Notes under the pieces: generated by a model | Seen by the model: only the letters and a program-made list of their open reading frames with translations | Database searches by the model: none | Told to the model about the DNA's origin: nothing | Shown here: one piece after another, positions 24,044 through 33,885 of the stretch | Numbering within the stretch: the first letter of the stretch is position 1 | Layout: every line of letters begins with the position of its first letter | DNA from: Polynucleobacter sp. Adler-ghost | GTDB lineage: Bacteria; Pseudomonadota; Gammaproteobacteria; Burkholderiales; Burkholderiaceae | Direction of reading: 5' to 3' | Length of the DNA: 64,000 nucleotides | Assembly (NCBI RefSeq): GCF_018688495.1 | Contig: NZ_CP061320.1 | Location: 468,586-532,585 of the forward strand | Position numbers and translations under genes: made by a program

Positions 24044-25396
24044 CTATGCATTTGCGCGTCTGGCAACAGGTGGATTTTTAGAGAAATAGTCCTTAATTCC
24101 CCTCATAATCGCTTCAGCAATTCGATCTTGATAAGCATCATCATTGAGGCGCGCCTCTTCCTGTGGATTACTAATAAAGGCAGTCTCTACCAAGATAGAT
24201 GGAATATCCGGGGCCCTTAGAACAGCAAAGCTGGCTTGTTCAACTTTTGGTTTATGTAGTGGGGCAAATCCACTGATTTGTTTGAGGATTGAAGTGCCCA
24301 CTTGAAGTGAGTCTTTGATCTGGGCAGTGGTAGACATATCCAGCAACAGATTAGCCACCTGCTTATCTTGTGTTTTGATGTTGATGCCACCAATGAGATC
24401 GGATGCATTTTCTTTATTAGCCATCCAACGAGCTGTTGTGCTGCTGGCACCCATTTGAGATAGGGCAAAGACCGAGGCACCTTTTGCTCTCGGTTCGATA
24501 AAGGCATCTGCATGAATAGAGACAAATAGATCGGCCTCTACCCGACGTGCTTTTTGAACTCTGGTGTGGAGCGGCACAAAGTAATCGCCATCTCGAGTGA
24601 GAAATGGACGCATATAAGGATCGCTCTCAATTTTGTCGCGTAAGCGTTTAGCAATCGAGAGCACTACATGTTTTTCTTTGGAACCCATGGTGCCAATAGC
24701 CCCTGGATCCTCTCCACCATGGCCTGCATCAATTGCAATGGTGATAAGGCGCTTATGTTTAGTTTTTACTGCGGACTCTTTTACGTCTGGGATCGCTTGG
24801 GCCACTGGCGCCCTCGGAGCCTCTTTCTCTTTTTTAGTTGCGAACTGCGCAATCAAGTCAATTTCTTCATTGGCTTTTTCTAGAGCACTTTCTTTACGTG
24901 CGCTACTTTTAACTAACTCCATTAGCGGATCGGGCGGAATGGCTGGGTAGAGATCTAGCACCATACGATATTGGTATTCCGCAATGGGCTCTAGCGTAAA
25001 GAGTTGAGGTTTAACAGGCTCTTTTAGGTCAAAGACCAAGCGAACCATGCCTGGTTGAAATTGCCCCACTCGGATTTGTGAAACGTAAGGGTCATTGGGT
25101 TTGACTTTAGCTACTAAATCTTTCAGGGTGGAGTTGAGTTCCATACCTTGAACATCAACTACCAAGCGATCGGGGTTGGTAAGTAGTTGTTGGGTAATCG
25201 GTAATGCTTTATCAGACTCGAGTGTGATGCGTGTGTAATCTTCTGCAGGCCAAATGCGTACCCCCAAGATCTTGGCTCCCCAAGCAATCTCTGTCTCACT
25301 GAAGAAGAGAATAAAGCCCAGCATCTTTACTGAACTTTTGAGATGCTTTCTTCTGGAGAAATTAATGGGCAGCTTACTCATTTCTATTAGATGCAC
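24044..25396 (-). CDS. amiC: N-acetylmuramoyl-L-alanine amidase (AmiC type)
   Basis: 450 residues. A twin-arginine-like N-terminus (FSRRKHLK) with a hydrophobic stretch suggests Tat export. An AMIN domain follows (WPAEDYTRITLESDK, RLVVDVQGMELN, VRVGQ-like segments). An Amidase_3 catalytic domain then holds zinc-binding DAGHGGEDPGAIG, HVVLSIAKRL, FVSIHADAF and the catalytic glutamate in VETAFISNP. It cleaves the septal peptidoglycan amide bond at division. The gene overlaps tsaE by ten bases. Start chosen as the longest ATG; M6 or M25 are possible. Confidence 0.93.
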   Translation of the reverse strand: MHLIEMSKLPINFSRRKHLKSSVKMLGFILFFSETEIAWGAKILGVRIWPAEDYTRITLESDKALPITQQLLTNPDRLVVDVQGMELNSTLKDLVAKVKPNDPYVSQIRVGQFQPGMVRLVFDLKEPVKPQLFTLEPIAEYQYRMVLDLYPAIPPDPLMELVKSSARKESALEKANEEIDLIAQFATKKEKEAPRAPVAQAIPDVKESAVKTKHKRLITIAIDAGHGGEDPGAIGTMGSKEKHVVLSIAKRLRDKIESDPYMRPFLTRDGDYFVPLHTRVQKARRVEADLFVSIHADAFIEPRAKGASVFALSQMGASSTTARWMANKENASDLIGGINIKTQDKQVANLLLDMSTTAQIKDSLQVGTSILKQISGFAPLHKPKVEQASFAVLRAPDIPSILVETAFISNPQEEARLNDDAYQDRIAEAIMRGIKDYFSKNPPVARRANA

Positions 25397-25896
25397 ATCT
25401 TCTCGAAAATAATCATTCCCTGATTTGAGTTTGCTTGGAAGGTAATATTTCTTTCATTTTCATCTGTACCAGCTATCAGATGAATTTCAACATCAAACGT
25501 AGGCAGCGTCCCTTCAGCTTTTTCTGGCCACTCTACTAAACAGAATCCAGGCTCGTCAAAATGTTCTGCAAAGCCGGCCTCTTGCCACTCCAAAGGATCT
25601 CGCATGCGATAAAGATCAAAGTGGTTCATCGCTAGAGTCTTGCCATGGATGATGAGCGGGTAGGGTTCACATAAGGTGTAGGTTGGGCTCTTCACCCGGC
25701 CCTCATACCCTAGGCCTTGTATGAGATGGCGAGCAAAGGTGGTCTTGCCAGCTCCAAGATCACCCTCTAGGGAGATATTGAGGTGAACGCTTGGATCGGC
25801 TTGAAAAAGATGGTCAAGACTCGAGGCAAGCTTTTGCGCTAAGGTAGCTGTATCCGCTTCTTGCCTACAATGATGAGTAAATGAATTCTGAGCCAT
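25387..25896 (-). CDS. tsaE: tRNA threonylcarbamoyladenosine ATPase TsaE
   Basis: 169 residues. Walker A GDLGAGKTT and the family motif KSPTYTLCEPY are present, with HFDLYRMRDPLEW and a C-terminal FCLVEWPEKAEG. TsaE is the ATPase that resets the TsaBDE complex in t6A synthesis. The gene is directly upstream of amiC with an overlap, a classic neighbourhood. It is divergent from queG (43 bases). Confidence 0.95.
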   Translation of the reverse strand: MAQNSFTHHCRQEADTATLAQKLASSLDHLFQADPSVHLNISLEGDLGAGKTTFARHLIQGLGYEGRVKSPTYTLCEPYPLIIHGKTLAMNHFDLYRMRDPLEWQEAGFAEHFDEPGFCLVEWPEKAEGTLPTFDVEIHLIAGTDENERNITFQANSNQGMIIFEKMCI

Positions 25897-25939
25897 TTGC
25901 CTAGTTTATTCAATTATTCAGCTACATTCTGTATTCCTA

Positions 25940-27034
25940 ATGACTTCTTCTCAAATACCCAACTCTGTTGATCAGACTAATCTGCGTGAATGGCTGGGTG
26001 AGCAGTCTCGAAAATTGGGTTTTGATGACTTGCGTATTACTGATACCCATCTTGGTGTCGCAACTGAGCGTCTGAATGACTGGCTTGCACAAGGGCGGCA
26101 CGGTCAGATGGAATACATGTCCAAACATGCTCAATTACGCTCTGACCCAGCCCTCTTAGTTCCGGGTACGGTGAGGGTCATTTGCGTCACCATGAATTAC
26201 CTATCTCCCGCAATAGACTTCGATCAAGAATGGGACAGATTAAGTGATCCCGCTCAAGCAGTGGTATCGATGTATGCCCGTGGGCGCGATTATCACAAGG
26301 TGATGCGCAATCGTTTACAAGAGTTTGCTCAAATCATTGAAAAGCAAATCGGAGCATTTGGTTATCGCGTGTTTACTGATTCTGCACCCTTGATGGAAGT
26401 GGAGTTAGCGCGTAAGGCAGGCTTGGGTTGGCGGGGCAAACATACTTTATTGCTCAATCGCGAATCTGGATCAACATTCTTTTTGGGTGAAATCCTAATT
26501 GATGTTCCATTGCCTGTAGATCAAGAGCAGGAGTCGCATTGTGGAACTTGTCAGTCTTGTATAGATATTTGTCCCACGCAAGCGATTACCGCGCCTTACC
26601 AATTAGATGCGCGACGCTGTATTTCGTATTTAACGATTGAGAATCCAGATGCTATTCCGGTGGAGTTTCGAAGGTCGATGGGTAATCGTATTTACGGATG
26701 TGATGACTGCCAATTGATTTGCCCATGGAACAAATTTGCACAACGTACAACCATGCCAGATTACGCTGAGCGTCATGGTTTGGGGAGGGCAAGCCTTTTG
26801 CAACTTTGGTCTTGGACTGAAGATCAGTTTGAGAAACGCCATGAGGGTAGTGCTATTCGGCGGATTGGCTACTCTAGGTGGCGCAGAAACTTAGCAGTGG
26901 CCATGGGGAATGCTTTGGCTGCTGATCAGGTCCCCGAATTAGATAAAGACCTCCTGCGGCAAGCTTTGCAGGACGCCTTACCTTTGGCGGATGCCTTGGT
27001 AGCCGAGCATATTGAATGGGCGCTGAGTTCCTAA
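25940..27034 (+). CDS. queG: Epoxyqueuosine reductase
   Basis: 364 residues. A cobalamin-dependent enzyme that performs the last step of queuosine synthesis in tRNA. An N-terminal B12-binding region is followed by two [4Fe-4S] sites: CGTCQSCIDICP and CDDCQLICPW. C-terminal helical repeats follow. The start ATG lies 43 bases from tsaE on the other strand. Confidence 0.95.
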   Translation: MTSSQIPNSVDQTNLREWLGEQSRKLGFDDLRITDTHLGVATERLNDWLAQGRHGQMEYMSKHAQLRSDPALLVPGTVRVICVTMNYLSPAIDFDQEWDRLSDPAQAVVSMYARGRDYHKVMRNRLQEFAQIIEKQIGAFGYRVFTDSAPLMEVELARKAGLGWRGKHTLLLNRESGSTFFLGEILIDVPLPVDQEQESHCGTCQSCIDICPTQAITAPYQLDARRCISYLTIENPDAIPVEFRRSMGNRIYGCDDCQLICPWNKFAQRTTMPDYAERHGLGRASLLQLWSWTEDQFEKRHEGSAIRRIGYSRWRRNLAVAMGNALAADQVPELDKDLLRQALQDALPLADALVAEHIEWALSS

Positions 27035-27076
27035 GTATTTTTTGGCAAAGTACCTAGCAACTCTTACAATCAAAGC

Positions 27077-27862
27077 ATGTCATCAGCCGATCAACCTTTT
27101 ATAGACCCTAGTGAAATCAAGCTAGAGGCTTCGGTAGCGCAACGCTATAAAAATCGCAGTGAGGCTTTTTGGGCGGGTATTCGGGATGCAGCTGGTGCAC
27201 CTGCAATGGTGCTCTTTGCTGGCATGGTGGGCTTCGGTGCGATGGGTAAAACCAATGGTATGGATGCTTGGTTTACCACTGCCACTAGCTTTTTCATGTT
27301 CGCATTACCTGGCCAAGTAGTTTTGCTCGAGATGGCAATTACCGGATCATCAGTAGTCGCGATTGCTCTCGCAGTGACTTTAACTTCTTCGCGCTTCATC
27401 ACGATGACGGTGACACTCTTTCCGCAGTTTCATGAAAAAGATCGTAATCATGGGCTTTATGCTTCGGTCCATCTACTGGCAATGACTGCTTGGGCTATTT
27501 CCATGCGCGAGTTTCAGACAATAGAAGCGAAGCATCGTTTGAGTTACTTCATTGGTCTTGGTTTACTGTGTTGGGTTATTTCTATTCCGGGCACCATTCT
27601 GGGATATTTATTGGCGGGTGTAGTGCCACCATACATCACGCTTGGCCTCGTTTTCATTAACCCATTATTCTTTTTGCTGACGTTTACCGAGGTGAAGCCC
27701 TGGGTTAACCGGATCGCCATTGGCCTAGGTTTTGTATTGGGCCCCCTTTTCTTTCTCTTGGATCGCGATACCAGCTTACTGACCACCGGTCTGGTAGGGG
27801 GAACGATCGCCTATGTGTTTGATCGCAAAGTACTACGCAAAAGAGCGGGGGTGATCAGTTGA
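27077..27862 (+). CDS. azlC: AzlC family branched-chain amino acid exporter, large subunit
   Basis: 261 residues with about seven hydrophobic helices. The family motif is FWAGIRDAAGAPAMVLFAGMVGFGAMG near the N-terminus, then MFALPGQVVLLEMAITG. AzlCD pairs export branched-chain amino acids or analogues. The stop TGA overlaps the azlD start (TGATG). Confidence 0.88.
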   Translation: MSSADQPFIDPSEIKLEASVAQRYKNRSEAFWAGIRDAAGAPAMVLFAGMVGFGAMGKTNGMDAWFTTATSFFMFALPGQVVLLEMAITGSSVVAIALAVTLTSSRFITMTVTLFPQFHEKDRNHGLYASVHLLAMTAWAISMREFQTIEAKHRLSYFIGLGLLCWVISIPGTILGYLLAGVVPPYITLGLVFINPLFFLLTFTEVKPWVNRIAIGLGFVLGPLFFLLDRDTSLLTTGLVGGTIAYVFDRKVLRKRAGVIS

Positions 27863-28203
27863 TGAATGCTGGCCTCCAGGGTTGGGGTTTGTGGATTGCC
27901 TTAGCAGGCGCCACAATAGGAACCTATATTTGTCGTGCCATTGGTGTTTTGCTAGCCAAAAGAATTAATCAAGAGAGCGAAATCTTTCGCTATCTTTCTG
28001 CCGTCACTTATGCGATGGTAGCGGCCCTCGTTGTCAGAATGGTCCTAATGCCGATTGGCCTCTTGTCGACTGTACCCGTATGGATTCGACTTCTGATTTG
28101 CATCTTGAGCATTGGTGTGATGGTTTCAAAACCAACACACCGTCTCGTTCCAGCCCTATTGACTGGAACCTTGCTGATGCTAGCTTACGGCGTTATTCGT
28201 TAG
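27862..28203 (+). CDS. azlD: AzlD family small subunit
   Basis: 113 residues with four hydrophobic helices (GLWIALAGATIGTYICRAIGV, YAMVAALVVRMVLMPIG). Start ATG 27862 overlaps the azlC stop; a TTG just before it is less likely. Partner of AzlC. Confidence 0.85.
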   Translation: MNAGLQGWGLWIALAGATIGTYICRAIGVLLAKRINQESEIFRYLSAVTYAMVAALVVRMVLMPIGLLSTVPVWIRLLICILSIGVMVSKPTHRLVPALLTGTLLMLAYGVIR

Positions 28204-28222
28204 CTAGTTTTGACATCCTGTT

Positions 28223-31200
28223 TTAGAGATGGGCTGCCAAGATCTTGGCGATATGCACGGCGTCTCTTTGGGTGCCATCGGCAATCTGATGGCGACAACT
28301 GGTGCCATCCGCAACCACCCAACTATCTGGCGCTTTACGAATCGCTGGCAATAGACTAGCTTCTGCCATTTGCTTAGACACTTCAATGTGCTCAGCCTCA
28401 TAACCAAAGCTACCAGCCATTCCGCAACAGGAAGATTCAATCAGCTTAGGCTCTGCATTTGGGATCAATTTTAGAAGTTCCATTGCCGGTGTTACGGCAG
28501 CAAATGATTTTTGATGGCAATGACCATGAAACAGCACTGGTCGCGTTGCCGTTTTTAGTGACAGTTTGAGTTTGCCCGCCTTGACCTCACTTTCTAGAAA
28601 TTCTTCTAAGAGCTGTGCATGCTTACTTACAGTAACTGCCCGCTTACCAAAGCCCATAACCAATGCTTCGTCCTTTAAGGTGAATAAGCAAGAAGGCTCA
28701 AGACCAATGATCGGAATATCTTTTTCTGCAAAGGGGGCAAGATGATTTACTAATTCATCAAGACTTGCTTTAGCTTTATCGACCATACCAGCTGCTAGGT
28801 ATGTGCGACCACAGCAAAATTCTTTAGAGCAGGTATTGGTACTATCGCTTGAAGTTTTTGTCTTTTGAGGAATGTGAACGCGATAGCCCGCTGCTTCTAA
28901 AACTTGCAGAGCTGCACGTAAGTTCTCATCCTCAAAATAGGCATTAAAGGTATCGGCCAATAACACCACCCCCTTATTACCATTGACATCTGCTTTGCTC
29001 AGTTCTGCGGGTGTAAATTGATGGGGTGCAATAGCGCTCTGATTATTCCAGAAGGTTTTTGCTTTCCAGATCGGTAGACTTCTTTGTGCAGAAATACCCA
29101 TAACCCATTCTTGTAATTTAGCAATGGGCGTAATGTGGTTGCGAAGATTGAGTAATGCGGGAAGCCCTGGAATACTGCTGATGATAGGGGCGTATTTCGG
29201 TAAGTAGGCAACCGCGAGATCGCGCATCGTATGGCCAGTCCGCTTTTTATAAGCAGATAAAAACTCGATCTTCATCTTTGCCATATCAACGCCAGTAGGG
29301 CATTCACGGCGACAAGCTTTACAGCTGACGCAAAGCTCCATCACTTCTTTAATGGCATCACTACCGAGAGGTGAACTCCCGCCTTTAATATCCAGTTGGT
29401 TAGAAAGGGCTAGGCGCAATGTATTGGCGCGACCACGGGTGAGATGTTTTTCATCGCGCGTAACGCGATAGCTTGGACACATCACTTCCGCATCAAACTT
29501 ACGGCAATGACCATTGTTGTTGCACATCTCCACAGCTTTAGCGAAGCCCATCGCAGGATCACCACCGCTACCTGGTGCACTAGTCTCTTCAGTGACTGGA
29601 TTGTTCTGTACGTTCCAGGCGGACCAATCTAAGGCTGGTTGCAGCGGAATCACTTTGTAACTTGGTGGAAAGCGGAAGTTACTCGCATCATCCATCTTTG
29701 GTGGGTTCACGATCTTACCGGGATTGAATAATCCCTTTGGATCAAATGCATGCTTGATTTCAGCGAGGGCTTGCGTAATCTTTGGGCCAAATTGCCAGGA
29801 GATCCATTCTCCTCGGCAGAGTCCATCACCGTGCTCACCGCTATAAGCACCTTTGTACTTACGAACTAGGGCGGACGCCTCTTGCGCAACTGCACGCATC
29901 TTTTGCGCGCCATCACGACGCATATCTAGAATAGGGCGGACGTGGAGGGTGCCGACGGAAGCATGCGCATACCAAGTACCACGTGAGCCGTATTTAGAAA
30001 ATACCTCTGTGAGCGCTTGGGTGTATTCAGCAAGACTCTCTAGTGGAACTGCACAATCCTCAATGAAGCTGACTGGCTTGCCATCGCCCTTGAGGCTCAT
30101 CATGATATTGAGGCCAGCCTTACGCACTTCCCATAGATTCTTCTGCAGGCCGGCATCCGGCATTGCAACTACCGAGCCTGGAAGCCCCAAGTCACCCATC
30201 AGATCTTGCAAAGACTTTAATTTCTCCAGTAAAGAGGCATGCGCTTCCCCTGAGAACTCAACTAATAAGATAGCTTCAGGCGTTTGAGCGCTAGGGTCAA
30301 TCAGCGCGGTCTCAATTGTTTTCTTAAAGCTAGGATTGTGGCGCGCCAAGTCAATCATGGTGCGATCGACTAACTCAACAGCAGTAGGTCCGAGCTTGAC
30401 GATGTGTTGAGCACTATCCATTGCCTTAAAGAAGCTCGCAAAGTTCACCACTCCAAGTACTTTATGTTGCGGTAATGGCGCCAGCTTCAGCTCAAGTGAT
30501 TTGAAATAAGCTAATGTACCTTCGCTACCCACCAAAAGGTGTGCCAAGTTGACACTCCCATCTTGGGTGTAAGGGAGCTCACTTTGTGGATGGAACACAT
30601 CTAGGTTATAGCCAGCGACACGACGTAGGACTTTGGGGAAGTGCGCCTCAATCTCAGGCTGTAGTGTATTGGCAAGGCTTTTAACGAAGTCACCCAATTG
30701 TTTTGCAGCACCAGAACTTTGGGCGTAATTACCAAAGCTTGCCACTTGTCCATTTGCTAACCAGGCATCGATTCCTAAAACATTGTGCACCATGTTGCCA
30801 TAAGCAATTGATCGACTACCGCAAGAGTTATTACCTGCCATGCCACCAATGGTTGCTTGCCCTGCAGTAGAAACGTCTACTGGATACCAAAGGCCGTGTG
30901 GTTTGAGCGCAGCGTTGAGGTGGTCGAGCACAATGCCCGGCTCAACAATTGCTGTGGCCTTAGCGGGATCTGCATGCAGGAGTTTGCGAAAGTATTTAGT
31001 GTTATCGATGACAAGTGACGTGCCCGTAGTCTGCCCACACTGACTGGTGCCCCCGCCACGCGGAAGAACTGGAATATCTAAGTCGGCTGCAATCTGAATC
31101 GCCGTCGCAATATCCTCTGCTGTTTTAGGGATAAAGACCGCAACTGGCATGGCTTGGTAGATCGATGCGTCGGTTGCATAGCGTCCGCGACTAGCGATAT

Positions 31201-31300
31201 CCGTCAGGACCTCGCCAGAGGTTTCTTGTTTTAGGCGCTTAGCAAGCTCCGCTTTATTGGCAACGAATTCTGGCAATGGCAAATCAACAGGCTTGTTCAT
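28223..31300 (-). CDS. FAD-linked / Fe-S dehydrogenase, D-2-hydroxyacid type (YdiJ-like)
   Basis: 1025 residues. An N-terminal FAD-binding_4 domain (PVLPRGGGTSQCGQTTG, TIGGMAGNNSCGSRS) is followed by the FAD-oxidase C-terminal domain (SYSGEHGDGLCRGEW-like: GAYSGEHGDGL). A ferredoxin-like [4Fe-4S] site (CVSCKACRRECP) comes next, then two CCG repeats (EFCCGRTYLA, SSCCGMAGSFGYE). This is the D-2-hydroxyglutarate/D-lactate dehydrogenase architecture of YdiJ/Dld proteins, feeding electrons to the membrane pool. It overlaps the GntR regulator gene upstream by four bases and is divergent from the glyoxylate aminotransferase. Confidence 0.88.
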   Translation of the reverse strand: MNKPVDLPLPEFVANKAELAKRLKQETSGEVLTDIASRGRYATDASIYQAMPVAVFIPKTAEDIATAIQIAADLDIPVLPRGGGTSQCGQTTGTSLVIDNTKYFRKLLHADPAKATAIVEPGIVLDHLNAALKPHGLWYPVDVSTAGQATIGGMAGNNSCGSRSIAYGNMVHNVLGIDAWLANGQVASFGNYAQSSGAAKQLGDFVKSLANTLQPEIEAHFPKVLRRVAGYNLDVFHPQSELPYTQDGSVNLAHLLVGSEGTLAYFKSLELKLAPLPQHKVLGVVNFASFFKAMDSAQHIVKLGPTAVELVDRTMIDLARHNPSFKKTIETALIDPSAQTPEAILLVEFSGEAHASLLEKLKSLQDLMGDLGLPGSVVAMPDAGLQKNLWEVRKAGLNIMMSLKGDGKPVSFIEDCAVPLESLAEYTQALTEVFSKYGSRGTWYAHASVGTLHVRPILDMRRDGAQKMRAVAQEASALVRKYKGAYSGEHGDGLCRGEWISWQFGPKITQALAEIKHAFDPKGLFNPGKIVNPPKMDDASNFRFPPSYKVIPLQPALDWSAWNVQNNPVTEETSAPGSGGDPAMGFAKAVEMCNNNGHCRKFDAEVMCPSYRVTRDEKHLTRGRANTLRLALSNQLDIKGGSSPLGSDAIKEVMELCVSCKACRRECPTGVDMAKMKIEFLSAYKKRTGHTMRDLAVAYLPKYAPIISSIPGLPALLNLRNHITPIAKLQEWVMGISAQRSLPIWKAKTFWNNQSAIAPHQFTPAELSKADVNGNKGVVLLADTFNAYFEDENLRAALQVLEAAGYRVHIPQKTKTSSDSTNTCSKEFCCGRTYLAAGMVDKAKASLDELVNHLAPFAEKDIPIIGLEPSCLFTLKDEALVMGFGKRAVTVSKHAQLLEEFLESEVKAGKLKLSLKTATRPVLFHGHCHQKSFAAVTPAMELLKLIPNAEPKLIESSCCGMAGSFGYEAEHIEVSKQMAEASLLPAIRKAPDSWVVADGTSCRHQIADGTQRDAVHIAKILAAHL

Positions 31301-31980
31301 GCTGCAACCTTCTCTTTAGACTCTGAGTCAATTAATTGAATTACAACATCACGCTTATTCATCACATGCTGCATCATGACCTTGCGCATCCGCACGCTGT
31401 CGCGAGCCTTTAATGCATCCAACATCTCTTGATGCTCTTCGACGGCTTTTTCCCACTTAACGCCATTCTGATTGGAGCGAAAGCGGAGCGCTTCAATGCG
31501 AGCGTTGACTTGGCTAAATAGTTGGCTGAGTACGGGATTGTTCGCTGCGTGATTAATAGCTTGGTGAATCTGAAGATTGAGTCGATAGTAGCTAGATAAA
31601 TCCCTGCGAGCATACGAGGCCATCATTTCGTATTGGAGCGCTTCAAGTTCAATCAGTGTTTGATCACTAATGTTTTGTGCTGCTAGCTCCCCAGAGAAGC
31701 CTTCTAAATTGGCGATCACATCAAAGGTATGAATGATGTCATCTTTGCTCAGTTGAACGGCAATGGCGCCACGGTTAGCAATTAATTCAACCAGACCATC
31801 GGCGGCTAGACGGCGAATTGCCTCGCGGATAGGGGTGCGTGAGACATTAAGCTGCTCTGCTAGCTCACGTTCATTGAGCTTGCTTCCCGGCGCAATGGAG
31901 CCTTCTACTAATAAAGCTCTGAGCTTAAGAAAGATGGCTTCATGCAGGTTTCGTGTATTAGCTGGTGTTTTGAGCATCAT
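31297..31980 (-). CDS. GntR-family regulator, FCD (FadR/VanR) subgroup
   Basis: 227 residues from ATG 31980; upstream starts would be in the leader. The N-terminal winged helix is ERELAEQLNVSRTPIREAIRRLAADGLVEL; the C-terminal FCD all-helical domain has metal-ligand-type His residues (NLQIHQAINHAANN, EEHQEMLDAL). It controls the adjacent dehydrogenase by co-transcription and probably the divergent aminotransferase operon. TTGTATACA lies 16 bases before its start and TTGCATACAA lies near the divergent promoter. Confidence 0.9.
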   Translation of the reverse strand: MMLKTPANTRNLHEAIFLKLRALLVEGSIAPGSKLNERELAEQLNVSRTPIREAIRRLAADGLVELIANRGAIAVQLSKDDIIHTFDVIANLEGFSGELAAQNISDQTLIELEALQYEMMASYARRDLSSYYRLNLQIHQAINHAANNPVLSQLFSQVNARIEALRFRSNQNGVKWEKAVEEHQEMLDALKARDSVRMRKVMMQHVMNKRDVVIQLIDSESKEKVAA

Positions 31981-31996
31981 TTGAAATGCCTTAAAT

Positions 31997-32090
31997 TTGT
32001 ATACATAATCACTATAACGCATCTATAAGCATAAATAACGCTGTAAATCGCTTATTTTTTTGATTATTTAGAAATTATTTTGCATACAAA
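31997..32090. promoter_or_regulatory. Two TTGYATACA motifs, candidate GntR operators
   Basis: TTGTATACA at 31997-32005 contains the perfect palindrome TGTATACA, and TTGCATACAA is at 32080-32089. Palindromic TTGTATACAA-type operators are common for FCD GntR proteins. They bracket the shared promoter region of the regulator and the aminotransferase gene. Confidence 0.5.
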
Positions 32091-32160
32091 ATTGTAAATT
32101 GTCAAAAAGTGACTTACACTGATCCCCAAGATTAACTACAAAAACCAAGCGAGACTCAGC

Positions 32161-33345
32161 ATGCTAAAACTAGATAACCACCTCTCAGGACGCCATTTTT
32201 TACATATCCCTGGCCCAAGCCCAGTGCCTTCCCGCATTCTGAGGGCGATTAGCTATCAAACCATTGACCACCGTGGCCCTGAATTCGGGGCATTTGGCCT
32301 GAAGGTTTTAGATGGCATCAAGAAGATTTTTAAGACTGAGCAACCTGTCATTATTTATTCCGCATCTGGAACTGGTTCTTGGGAAGGGGCTCTAGTTAAC
32401 GTTCTCAATCCTGGTGATAAGGTGGTCTTTTACGAGACTGGCCATTTTGCAAACTTGTGGCGTGCTTTGGCCAAAAAGATTGGCATTGAAGTTGAGGTGG
32501 TGGGTAAAGCAGGTGCTGATACTTGGCGCTGGGGTGTTGATGCATCTGTGATCGAAGAGCGCTTACGCAAAGATACTCAACATGAAATTAAAGCAGTTTG
32601 CGTAGTGCATAACGAAACTTCCTCTGGGATTACATCTAATATTGCTGCCGTTCGTAAGGCGATTGATGATGCAAAGCATCCAGCACTATTGCTTGTTGAC
32701 AGCGTATCTGGCATCGGTTCTGCCAACTATGAGCATGACAAATGGGGTGCTGACGTTACTGTTTCAGGTTCGCAAAAAGGTTTGATGTTGCCTCCGGGTA
32801 TTGGCTTTAATGCCTTGTCACCAAAAGCAATTGAAGCAAGTAAGCACAGCAAAATTCCAAAAGCCTATTTGGCTTGGGATGAAATTTTAGAATCCAATAA
32901 AACTGGCTACTGGCCAACTACACCCAGCACCAATCTGATGTACGGTTTGCATGAGGCAATCGACATGATGCAGACAGAAGGCTTGGATGCGATTTTTGCT
33001 CGTCATCAACGTTTGGCAGAAGCTTGTCGTCGTGCGGTTGCCGCTTGGGGTCTGGAGAACCAGTGTTTAGACCCCAATGCCTATTCACCAGTGTTGACAG
33101 CGATCGTAGTTCCGGAAGGAATGGACGCAGATGTTTTGCGTAAGCATGCCCTAGAAAAGTTCAATCTTTCGCTCGGAACTGGCCTTGGCAAGCTCAAAGG
33201 TAAGATTTTCCGTATCGGCCACCTTGGTGATTGCAATGAATTAAGCCTCATGGCTGCTTTGAGCGGTGTGGAGATGAGTTTTAGTGCTATCGGCTATAAA
33301 CCCAAGGCCAGCGGTGTGGTTGCCGCCCAAGAATTTCTAAAATAA
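32161..33345 (+). CDS. Alanine/serine--glyoxylate aminotransferase (class V)
   Basis: 394 residues. PLP-dependent fold type I. N-terminal HIPGPSPVPSRILRA, the substrate-pocket SASGTGSWEGALVNVL, VDSVSGIGSANYEHDKW, and the PLP lysine in SGSQKGLMLPPGI. It transfers an amino group to glyoxylate, giving glycine. It could be serine--glyoxylate (SgaA), alanine--glyoxylate, or ureidoglycine--glyoxylate (PucG); no purine genes are nearby, so the first two are preferred. Adjacent GlcG-like gene and divergent hydroxyacid dehydrogenase suggest a glyoxylate/hydroxyacid locus. Confidence 0.85.
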   Translation: MLKLDNHLSGRHFLHIPGPSPVPSRILRAISYQTIDHRGPEFGAFGLKVLDGIKKIFKTEQPVIIYSASGTGSWEGALVNVLNPGDKVVFYETGHFANLWRALAKKIGIEVEVVGKAGADTWRWGVDASVIEERLRKDTQHEIKAVCVVHNETSSGITSNIAAVRKAIDDAKHPALLLVDSVSGIGSANYEHDKWGADVTVSGSQKGLMLPPGIGFNALSPKAIEASKHSKIPKAYLAWDEILESNKTGYWPTTPSTNLMYGLHEAIDMMQTEGLDAIFARHQRLAEACRRAVAAWGLENQCLDPNAYSPVLTAIVVPEGMDADVLRKHALEKFNLSLGTGLGKLKGKIFRIGHLGDCNELSLMAALSGVEMSFSAIGYKPKASGVVAAQEFLK

Positions 33346-33471
33346 TCAGTCAGTTGGGAGTAAATGGGGTACAGGCTAGCGTATTAACTGGCTTGCACCC
33401 CTTATAATTCAAGTACTTATAAAGATAGCAGTTTCATCAAATAAAACATATTCGAGACAGAGAGATTAATC

Positions 33472-33879
33472 ATGTTGTCAACTAAACCGTATTTAACCCA
33501 GGCTGATGTTCAAAAGATTTTGGATGCAGCTGACAAGCACGCTGCTGCCAATAACTGGGCTGTGACGATTGCTGTCTGTGATGATGGTGGTCACCTATTA
33601 GGTTTGATCCGTCGTGATACATGTGCTCCTGTCTCTGCTTACATTGCTCAAGAAAAAGCACGTACTGCTGCAATGGGTAAGCGCGAGAGTCGTGTATACG
33701 AAGAAATTATTAATAACGGACGCACTTCCTTTTTATCTGCCCCACATATTTCGGGCATGTTGGAAGGTGGCGTCAATATCGAGGTAAACGGGTTTACCAT
33801 CGGCGCAGTCGGCGTTTCCGGCGTTAAATCGACTGAGGATGCCGAAACCGCAAAGGCCGGCATTGCAGCCATTCTGTAA
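33472..33879 (+). CDS. GlcG/HbpS family heme-binding protein (DUF336)
   Basis: 135 residues. Motifs are LTQADVQKILDAAD, AVTIAVCDDGGHLLGLIRRD, IAQEKARTAAMGKRES and VEVNGFTIGAVGVSGV (the family's glycine-rich C-terminus). GlcG-type proteins are found with glycolate oxidase operons; binding of heme or cobalamin is reported for relatives. Preceded by a GAGA-rich leader (cagagagattaatc) rather than a strong ribosome binding site. Confidence 0.85.
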   Translation: MLSTKPYLTQADVQKILDAADKHAAANNWAVTIAVCDDGGHLLGLIRRDTCAPVSAYIAQEKARTAAMGKRESRVYEEIINNGRTSFLSAPHISGMLEGGVNIEVNGFTIGAVGVSGVKSTEDAETAKAGIAAIL

Positions 33880-33885
33880 GTTACC

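Noticed and set aside
33366..33401. Weak hairpin GGGGT/ACCCC after the aminotransferase gene
   Set aside because: The stem is short and interrupted and there is no T-run, so it was not listed as a terminator.
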